Source of the DNA: Bryobacterales bacterium
Lineage (GTDB): Bacteria > Acidobacteriota > Terriglobia > Bryobacterales > Bryobacteraceae
Reading direction: 5' to 3'
Length of the DNA: 47,429 bases
Assembly (NCBI GenBank): GCA_027452065.1
Contig: DAIDHC010000067.1
Location: forward strand, 1 to 47,429
Below, piece after piece: positions 34,710-43,400 of the stretch. Below the pieces are notes generated by a model. It searched no databases and was not told where the DNA came from. It saw only the letters and a list, made by a program, of their open reading frames with translations. The translations under genes and the position numbers were made by a program. Within the stretch, counting starts at the first letter, position 1, and every line of letters starts with the position of its first letter.

Positions 34710-34725
34710 TGGCACGTATCTTGGT
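34710..34725 (+). promoter_or_regulatory. Sigma-54-like element with one key mismatch
   Basis: TGGCACGTATCTTGGT matches the consensus TGGCACG-N4-TTGCW at every fixed position except the C of the -12 GC doublet, which is G here. That base is normally critical, so activity is doubtful. It points towards the Val-NRPS operon, 856 bp away. Confidence 0.25.
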
Positions 34726-34930
34726 GGAACTGAGCACCGGAGATGCGGGTGCCGGAGCACTTGTTCGCGCGTCGCGGGGCGGCGTCAGAACCGAGCGATT
34801 GGGCCGCGAGCGTGATCTCGTCGGGCGGTCGAGACGTTCAAGCCAAGGTTATGTTTAACTTACGGCGCGCGAAAGCGAGTCCGAGCGTTGAAAACAGGCC
34901 GCTGAGAGATGGGGAGCGGGGTGGCAAGAG

Positions 34931-34961
34931 AACCAATTTGCCCAGTGTGGGCAAAACGGTT
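34931..34961. promoter_or_regulatory. Operator-like palindrome
   Basis: Perfect arms TTTGCCCA (34937-34944) and TGGGCAAA (34948-34955) are separated by GTG. A second pair, AACC (34931-34934) and GGTT (34958-34961), lies outside with two-base gaps. This 31-bp symmetry is typical of a dimeric repressor or activator site. It sits centrally in the divergent spacer. No local regulator gene of that kind is in the window. Confidence 0.5.
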
Positions 34962-35462
34962 CCGCGTCACGAGGGGACAATCGAGGCGCTGGTGGACCTC
35001 TGCGGAGGCCAGCTCGCCGAAGGTCAATTTACGGCGGGGACTCGCAAAGGCCCTAAGGGTGCAATCACTCGGGACTCGAAACCCGGCAAGTTTCCTGGTG
35101 CAGGGGCGAACAGTCGTGGGCGAAGATTTCGGACGGGGACGGTGTAAGAATGTTGGCAGAGCAATTGCCCGCTGATGGACAGGCCCCGGGATCGGGCGTC
35201 CGCCGTTGGCTCGCAATCGCGGGGAGATGTTGCCCGCTGGAAGCAATGGACCTGCAGCGAGGCGGACGAGCGGCTCAACAGCAGGAGTCCGGGTTTACGT
35301 GTGGGGAGACCAAGGGTTTTGTTGAATAGGCAACTACGCGTCGGACAACATTGCGGGAGGCAAATTGCGGAGCCAGCTTTAGATGCGAGGGCAGACGGCC
35401 GTGCGATGCGGATTTGTTTGAAGGCTTACATGTCTGCTTCGGAGTTATATAGGCGTGGGATG

Positions 35463-35485
35463 CCGATGCCGCTCACCGGCATCGG
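35463..35485 (+). promoter_or_regulatory. Leader hairpin upstream of the Val-NRPS gene
   Basis: CCGATGCCG (35463-35471) and CGGCATCGG (35477-35485) form a 9-bp perfect stem with a 5-base loop. TATATA (35446-35451), a possible -10 box without a well-spaced -35, lies just upstream, so the hairpin may sit at the 5' end of the operon mRNA, ~95 bases before the ATG. Confidence 0.4.
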
Positions 35486-35580
35486 GCAGAGCCGGCGCCG
35501 GCACATGAGCGGGTGTTGGTCGCGCCGCGCCGCGAGAGGGTTTTCGTCACCGGAGTGAGAAGCAGGAGCTAACCACACAG

Positions 35581-37491
35581 ATGCCAGATCGGCTAGATCC
35601 GAGAATCGCGGAATGGAACCGCACCGGCCGTCCATACGAGCGCGAGGCGAGCGTCGGTGGACTGTTCGCGCGCGTCGCGGCTGCGAACACGGACCGGATC
35701 GCCGTGGAGTTTCACCGGGAGCAGGTGACCTACGGCGAGCTGGAGCGGCTCTCGAATCAGTGGGCAAGAATGCTGCGGCGGGCGGCTGCGATTGGCGCGG
35801 GAAGCCGCGTTGGAGTCTGCGTCGACCGTTCGGTGGACCTGGCGGTCTGCCTGTTGGGGATTCTGAAAGCGGGTGCGGCGTTCGTACCTTACGACGGCTC
35901 GGAGCCGAGCCGGCGGCTGCATGCGGCCGTCCGCAACGCGGAACTGAGCATGGCGATCGTCGATGGGGCGGAAGGAGCCTTTCCCGACGGGACACCGGTG
36001 ATGCAATTGAGCGCGGCGCGCCGGCTCGCCGAGCGGGAGGACGCGGGCCCGGTGGAATGGGAGACCGGGGCCACCGAACCGGCGTACCTGATGTACACAT
36101 CCGGGACGACGGGTGAACCGAAGGCCGTGGTTGTGCCTCACCGCGGAATCCTGCGCCTGGTGAGGAACAACACGTTCGCGGCGATGGGGCCGGAGGAAAC
36201 GTTTCTGCAAATGGCTCCCATCACGTTCGATGCCTCGACGTTCGAAATCTGGGGTGCTCTGTTGAATGGGGCCCGGCTGGTGATGATGCCGCCGGGGCCG
36301 CCGGCGCTGTCCGCAATCGGCCGTGTGATCCGCGACAGTGGCATTACGACGCTCTGGCTGACGGCCGGTCTGTTTCATCTGATGGTGAACGAAGCCATCG
36401 ATGACCTGCGGCCGCTGCGGCAACTCCTGGCGGGCGGAGACCGGCTCTCACCATCGCACGTCGCACGCGCTCTGGAGAAACTCGCAGGCACGGCGCTGAT
36501 TAACGGATACGGGCCGACCGAGACTACGACGTTCGCCTGCTGTCACCGGATCGGGCGCGCGGACGTCTCAGGGGCGCCGATTCCCATTGGGCGGCCGATC
36601 GCGAACACGCAGGTGCATGTGCTGGACGAAGCGATGCAGCCGGTGCAGGTGGGTGCCGAAGGGGAGATCTACATCGGAGGAGACGGCGTAGCGCTGGGCT
36701 ACTGGAAGAGCGCGGAACTGACCCGGGAGAAGTTCGTCGCCGACCCGTTCTCCGAGGAGCCGGGAACGCGGCTGTACCGGACCTTCGACCGCGGCCAATG
36801 GCGAGACGACGGCACGCTGGATTTCCTCGGCCGGGCGGACAATCAGGTGAAGATTCTGGGGCACCGCGTGGAACCGGAAGAGATTGAGCGGGCGCTGAAG
36901 GAGCATCCGCTGGTGCGGGACGCGGTGGTGATCGCCCGCGAGAGCGCGGAGGCGGATAAGCAACTGGTGGCCTGGGTGGTGGAGGGCGACCACTTCGGAA
37001 TCACTCCGGGAGCGTTGCGCGCACACTTGGCGAGCCGCCTTCCGTCCTACATGATTCCGGCGTCATTTGTTTCGATCTCCAAGCTGCCGCTGACGGCGAA
37101 CGGAAAGGTGAACCGGGCGGCGCTGGCGGCCGAAGAACAGGACCGCAGGAAACAGCCGGAGCCGGAGCCGGGAGCCGGCGGTGTCGAGGCTATCGTGGCC
37201 GAGGCATGGCGGAAAGTACTGGGGCGAAGTGATGTGGGCCGGGACGAGAATTTCTTTGACGCCGGAGGGGATTCGCTTCGATTGATCCAGTTGCATTCCG
37301 AACTGGGCAGGTCGATGAGCGTGGACCTTGATGTGACGGAACTGTTCGAGTATCCGACGATCTCCGGCCTGGCGCGGCGGCTGGAGAGCGCGGCGTCCCG
37401 AAATTTCGATCAGGCGCGCGATCGCGCTCAAAAGCAGCGCCGGGCCATGGGACTCGGCCGGACGGCGAGCGTACAGGAAGCAGCGGGGTGA
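35581..37491 (+). CDS. NRPS A-PCP loading protein, predicted valine-activating
   Basis: The 636-residue protein has an adenylation domain (~25-520) with YTSGTTGEPKAVVV, FDASTFEIW, GYGPTETTTF and NGKVNR, and a PCP (~535-605) with GGDSL Ser 565. The A7 motif reads YRTFDRG instead of YRTGDL; the ribose-binding Asp is kept. The by-eye pocket code is D-A-F-W-L-G-G-T-F-K, one conservative change from the valine code DAFWIGGTFK that I recall. With no condensation domain it acts as a starter module. The last ~38 residues are Arg/Gln/Ala-rich and helical (ARDRAQKQRRAM), resembling NRPS-to-PKS docking tails. Only four bases separate it from the PKS gene. AGGAG lies 13 bases before the ATG. Confidence 0.92.
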   Translation: MPDRLDPRIAEWNRTGRPYEREASVGGLFARVAAANTDRIAVEFHREQVTYGELERLSNQWARMLRRAAAIGAGSRVGVCVDRSVDLAVCLLGILKAGAAFVPYDGSEPSRRLHAAVRNAELSMAIVDGAEGAFPDGTPVMQLSAARRLAEREDAGPVEWETGATEPAYLMYTSGTTGEPKAVVVPHRGILRLVRNNTFAAMGPEETFLQMAPITFDASTFEIWGALLNGARLVMMPPGPPALSAIGRVIRDSGITTLWLTAGLFHLMVNEAIDDLRPLRQLLAGGDRLSPSHVARALEKLAGTALINGYGPTETTTFACCHRIGRADVSGAPIPIGRPIANTQVHVLDEAMQPVQVGAEGEIYIGGDGVALGYWKSAELTREKFVADPFSEEPGTRLYRTFDRGQWRDDGTLDFLGRADNQVKILGHRVEPEEIERALKEHPLVRDAVVIARESAEADKQLVAWVVEGDHFGITPGALRAHLASRLPSYMIPASFVSISKLPLTANGKVNRAALAAEEQDRRKQPEPEPGAGGVEAIVAEAWRKVLGRSDVGRDENFFDAGGDSLRLIQLHSELGRSMSVDLDVTELFEYPTISGLARRLESAASRNFDQARDRAQKQRRAMGLGRTASVQEAAG

Positions 37492-37495
37492 GCAG

Positions 37496-40400
37496 ATGCC
37501 GTACGAGGGCGTAGCGATCATTGGCATGGCGGGCAGGTTTCCCGGGGCGCCGAATGTGGAGACATTCTGGCGAAACCTGGAGAACGGCGCGGAGTCCATC
37601 CGCCGCCTGAGCGCGGAAGAACTGGAAAAAGGCGCCGCGGCCCGAATGGCGAAGGTTCCGGGCTTTGTGCCGGCGCGTCCGATTCTGGAAGATGCGGAGA
37701 TGTTCGATGCGTCCTTTTTCGGCATTCATCCGGCCGAGGCGGCGCGCATCGATCCTCAGCAGCGGGTGTTTCTGGAATGCTGTTGGGCAGCCTTTGAGGA
37801 CGCGGGCTATGATCCGGCGCAGGCCGGCATCACGGCGGTTTTCGCCGGATGCAGCCCGAACACATACCTGCTGCGGCTGTTGGCGAAGCGGCCGGAGATG
37901 GCAGACCGGTTCACCAGCGCTTACCAGGTGGGCGAGTACGCGACTCTGCTCGGCAGCAACACCGACTTTCTGGCGACCCGCGTTTCCTACAAGTTGAATC
38001 TGCGTGGGCCGGCCTATACGCTGCATTGCGGCTGCTCGACATCACTGGTGGCGGTGGCGCAGGCGGCGCAGTGTCTGCTGAACTACCAGGCGGATGCAGC
38101 GCTGGCCGGCGGGGTATCCATCACATTTCCCCAGAACCGCGGCTACGTTTACGACGATGGCGGCATGGCATCGGCGGACGGGCATTGCCGGGCGTTCGAC
38201 GAGCGTGCGCAGGGGACCGTATTCGGAGCGGGCGCGGGCGTGGTGCTGCTGAAGCGTCTGGAAGACGCGATGGCGGCCGGCGATCACGTCTACGCCGTGA
38301 TCAAGGGCTACGGACTCAATAACGACGGAGCGGGAAAAGTCGGATTCACTGCGCCTTCCGTGCAGGGGCAGGCGCAGGCCATCGCCGCGGCGCAGAGCAT
38401 GGCGGACGTCGAGCCGCGGTCCATCACGTTCATCGAGGCGCACGGCACCGGCACGCCGCTGGGCGACCCGGTGGAAGTGGCGGCGTTGACATCAGTGTTC
38501 CGCGAACGGACGAGTGAGAAGGAATTTTGTGCGTTGGGAACGCTCAAGTCGAACGTCGGACATATGGATGTGGCCGGCGGCGTGGCGGGACTGATGAAGA
38601 CGGCGCTGTGCCTGAAACATCGGAAGCTCGTACCGACACTGCATTTTACAAGACCAAACCCGCGGATCGATCTCGCCAACAGTCCCTTCTATGTGAACGC
38701 CACGGGCAAGAAGTGGGAGGGCCCGTGGCCGCTTCGGGCCGGGGTGAGTTCGTTCGGAGTGGGCGGTACGAACGCTCACCTGGTGGTGGAAGAGGCTCCG
38801 GGGCGGGACAGCGTGGCGTCGCGGAGGCCGGCACACCTGTTTGTGGTATCGGCGCGGAGCGAACAGGCGGCGCAGGCGTCGGCCGAGATGATTGCCGGCG
38901 CATTGGAGTCGGTTCCGGAACCGGGCTCGGCCGCGTTTACCTTGGCCGCCGGACGGCGGCATTTTGAGCATCGGCAATGGGCGGTGGCACGGGATGGGCA
39001 GGCAGCGGCGGCGGCGCTGCGCTCGGCAAAGGATCAGAAGCGGCGCGGAACCGCGGCCAAGGCGCCGGTTCCGGTGGCGTTTCTTTTCCCGGGGCAAGGG
39101 AGCCAGCACGCGGGAATGGGCGCGGAGTTGTACGAGACCGAGCCGGTGTTTCGCGCGGCGATGCAGGAATGCGCGGGGATTCTTGCTCCGGAGCTGGGAT
39201 GCGATCCACTGACGCTGATCTTCGACTCTGCGCGCGGAGAGGAACTGGCGGAGACGAAATTTGCCCAGCCGGCGTTGTTCTCGATCGAGTACGCACTGGC
39301 GCGGTTGTGGATGAGCTGGGGGATCCGTCCGGCTGCCATGATCGGCCACAGCGTGGGTGAGTTTGTCGCCGCCTGTCTGGCGGGCGTGTTTCGGCTGGAG
39401 GACGGGCTGAAGCTGGTAGCCGCGCGGGGGCGCCTGATGCAAGCGCTGCCGAGGGGCTCGATGCTGGCGGTGAGGCTGGGGGAGCAAGAGATCGAGCCAC
39501 TGCTCGGCTCCAAGATTTCGGTGGCGGCGATCAACGCACCGGGCTTGACGACGGTATCGGGTGCAGAAGCCGGGATTGAGGAACTGGAGGCTGCGCTGGC
39601 GGCCCGCGGGGTGGCCTGCAAGCGGCTGGCGACGTCGCACGCGTTCCACTCGCCGATGATGGATCCGATCCTGGAGCCTTTCACCGAGCTGGCCAACAGG
39701 TTCGAGTTCCGGGGCCCGGCGATTCCCTACGTCTCGTCGGTCACCGGCGATTGGGCGCGCGCCGAGGAAACGCGAACGGCGAAGTACTGGGCGCGGCACT
39801 TCCGGCTGCCGGTGCGATTCTCCGAAGGGTTGGCGAAGTTGATCAACCGCGGCGGTGCGCTGCTCGAAGTGGGTCCGGGCAACGCACTTTCGAGACTGGC
39901 CCGCCAGCAGGGAGGCGAGCAGCCCCAGATCGTCGCTTCATCGCTCGGGGACACCTCGGGGGAGAAGGAATACCGGACGCTTTTGGACGCGCTCGGGCGG
40001 CTGTGGTCGGCAGGAGCCGAAGTGGATTGGCAAGGATATTTCCGCCACGAGCCCAAGCGGCGGACGCCGCTACCCGGCTATCCGTTCGAACATCGGCGGT
40101 ACGGACTGGAAGACATACCCGTTGACGCGGCCGAAGCGCCCGAAGAGGCGGTCGCCATTGAAACAAGCTCGGCCATGGGGAACGGATCCGAAGCAACCGG
40201 CGTGCTCTGCCGGCAGGAAAGTGCAAATTCATTTGAGGGAAACATGACACAGCCAAGCGAAAACAACTCCGACCGGCGGGCGGCAGCGCGAGCCGCGATT
40301 GCCCGGATTTTTGAGGATCTCTCGGGCTCCGACGCAGCGGCGGCGCATCCGGAGGCCAGCTTTCTCGATCTGGGTTTCGACTCTCTATTTCTGACACAGG

Positions 40401-43400
40401 TGCGGCAGGCTCTGGACAAGAAGCTGGGCGTGGCGATCAGTTTCCGGCAACTGCTGGACGAGCAAGGCTCGCTCGATTCATTGGCGGCGTATGCGGAATC
40501 TCGGATTCCGGTTGAGCAGCGGACGGCGAAGCCGGCGGCGCCGGTGGTGAGCATGGCGGCGCCGGCTCCGGTTCCGGCGAGGGAGACGGCGAACGCACCC
40601 CGGAGCGTCGACGGAATGGAACGGATTCTGGAAATGCAGCTACAGGCGATGCAGCAACTGATTTCCAGCCAACTCTCGGTACTGCGGAGTGACGGCGCGG
40701 CAGTCCCATCAGTCCCGGTCGCCACCGTTGTCGCTGCCCCAGCCCCGACGGCCCCGGCGGTCGCCGCCCCGGAGAGCCCGAAGCCGGCGCAAGCCGAGCC
40801 GCGCCAGGAATACAAAGCGTTTGGCCCGTATAAACCGATCCAGCGGGGCCAGTTTTCGAGCTTGACCGAGAAGCAGCAGGAGCACCTGAGGCGATTCACG
40901 CAGCGCTACACGGCCAAGACGAAGGGGTCAAAGGATTACACGCAGCGGCATCGCAAGGCTCTCGCCGATCCGCGCGCCGCGGCCGGTTTCCGCGCGCAGT
41001 GGAAGGAACTGGTGTATCCGATCGTCACGGTGCGCTCGGACGGTTCCAAGCTTTGGGACGTGGACGGCAATGAATATATCGATATCCTGAACGGATTCGG
41101 GCCGACGGTGTTCGGGCACCGGCCGGATTTTGTGGTGAAGGCGGTGACCGAGCAGCTTGCCGAAGGATTCGAGATCGGGCCGCAGACGCCTCTGGCCGGC
41201 GAAGTGGCGGACATGATCGCCGGAATGACGGGCATGGAGCGGGTGACATTTTGCAATACCGGCTCTGAGGCCGTCGTGGCGGCGCTGCGTCTGGCGCGGA
41301 CGGTAACGGGTCGCGACAAGTTCGTGATGTTCGCGGGCTCCTATCACGGGATGTTCGACGAGGTGTTGGTGCGCGGCGTGCGGCGCCAGGGCCAGCCGGC
41401 CGCGGTGCCTATCGCGCCCGGAATTCCGGAGGAGAAGGCGGCCAATGTGGTGGTGCTGGAGTACGGCACGGACGAGTCACTGAACTACATTGAACAGCAC
41501 GCCAGTGAGTTCGCGGCGATCCTTGTCGAGCCGGTCCAGAGCCGTCATCCGGCGCTCCAGCCGGTGGAGTTTCTGCGGAAGCTGCGGACGGTGACCGCGC
41601 AGGCCGGGACGGCGCTCATCTTCGATGAAGTGGTGACCGGATTCCGGATTCACCCGGGAGGAGCGCAGGCGCTGTTCGGCATTCGGGCCGATCTGGCGAC
41701 ATACGGAAAGGTGATCGGCGGCGGGCTGCCGGTCGGGGTACTGGCGGGTTCCTCGCGATTCATGGACGCTCTCGACGGCGGTTTCTGGAGCTACGGCGAC
41801 GACTCCTACCCGCAGACCGGTGTGACCTTCTTCGCCGGGACCTTCGTCCGTCATCCGCTGGCGATGGCGGCGACGCGTTCGGTACTTCGGCATCTTCAGA
41901 CCCAGGGCCCGTCTCTGCAGCAGCGTCTGAACGAAAACACCGCGGCCCTGGTCGGCCGGATCCGTTCGATGCTGGAGAACGCGGGCGTTCCGGCGAAGAT
42001 TGAGCATTTCGGCTCGATCTTCTATTTCAGCCTGGCCCCGGATCTTCCGTTCGGAAGTCTGTTCCACTACCACCTTCGCGATCACGGCATTCACGTCCAG
42101 GAGGGTTTTCCGTCGTTCCTGACCACAGCGCACACGGCGCAGGACATGGACCGGATCGCGGAGGCCTTCGAGAAAACCATCGCCGAGATGCAGGCGGCCG
42201 AGATGCTGCCCGGCAACCTCCCGGCAACCGCTAAGGTGGCGCCGATCAACGAGGCGCCGTTGACCGAATCGCAGGCGGAAATCTTCCTGGCCTGCCAGAT
42301 GAATGAGACGGCATCGCTGGCCTTCAACGAGTCGTTCACGCTGCGGCTGGACGGCCCGCTTGACGAGACGGCGCTGAGGCAGGCCTTCGATCTTCTGCTG
42401 CAGCGCCACGAAGCATTGAGAGCAGTGGCCGACGAGAGCGGGACCAAGCAGCGTTTTGAGACGTTCGGGACGGTCTGGACGGATGCCGTTGACCTGTCGC
42501 TGGCCGAACCAGCGGAACGGGAAAGCGAATTTGCGGCGATCCTCGATGAGGAGGCGCGGACGCATTTTGAGTTATCCCGAGGCCCGTTAATCCGCGCGAG
42601 GATGGTACGGCTTGAGCCGGAAGCGCACGCCTTGGTCGTTACGGCACATCACATTGTGTGTGACGGATGGTCGACGAATGTGCTTTTGGACGAGCTGGCG
42701 GCGTTGTATAACGCGAAACGCCGGGGCAGCAAGGCGGAGTTGCCCGAGGCCATGCCGTTCGGGGAATATGCGCGGAGCCAGGAGGCGTATTTCCGGAGCG
42801 AGGAAGGCTCCGGCAACGAGCGATGGTGGGTGGAGCAGTTCGCCGAGATTCCTTCTCCTTTGGATCTGCCGACGGACCGGCCGCGGCCTTCGGTAAAGAC
42901 CTACGCCGGGGCGACCTATCGGCGGAGGATCGGACCGGAGGCACGGCGCCATATCGAGCGCGTGGGCGCCCAGATGAAGTGCACGCCGTTTGTCACGCTG
43001 CTGGCGGCATTCGGCGCGCTGCTGTCGCGGCTGAGCGGACAGCGGGACATCGTGATCGGAATTCCCACGGCGGGGCAGTCCATGGCCGGCGATCAGCCGC
43101 TGGTGGGCCACTGCGTCAATTTCCTGCCATTGCGGCAACGGATCGCGGCGGGCGAATCCTGCAAGACGCACCTGGAATCCGTCCGGGGAGCGCTGTTGGA
43201 TGCGTATGAGCATCAGAATTTCACCTACGGCAGGCTGCTGCGAAGCCTGAGGCTTCCTCGAGATCCAAGCCGCCTGCCGCTGATCGAGGTTCAATTCAAC
43301 GTCGAGCGCGTGGGCGACGGAACGAACTTCGATCAACTCGCAATGCAGGTGGACCCGAATCCGAAGGCTTATGTGACGCAGGACATCTTCCTGAACATCA

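Larger units (their letters stand above)
34186..35580. other. 1.4-kb divergent control region of the NRPS-PKS operons
   Basis: No convincing gene is present; the short open frames have no family features or good ribosome-binding sites. The region must hold the promoters of both operons. It contains a nested dyad at 34470-34521, a sigma-54-like element at 34710-34725, a strong operator-like palindrome at 34931-34961, a hairpin at 35463-35485 and the palindrome GCCGGCGCCGGC at 35491-35502. The length is unusual in a window where most gaps are under 10 bp. Confidence 0.6.

Noticed and set aside
34143-34733. 196-codon + strand frame starting inside the carbamoyltransferase gene
   Set aside because: It overlaps the real gene antisense, has no ribosome-binding site and no family-like sequence.
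34909-35175. 88-codon frame in the divergent spacer
   Set aside because: It overlaps the palindrome, has random-looking composition, and no family or start signal.
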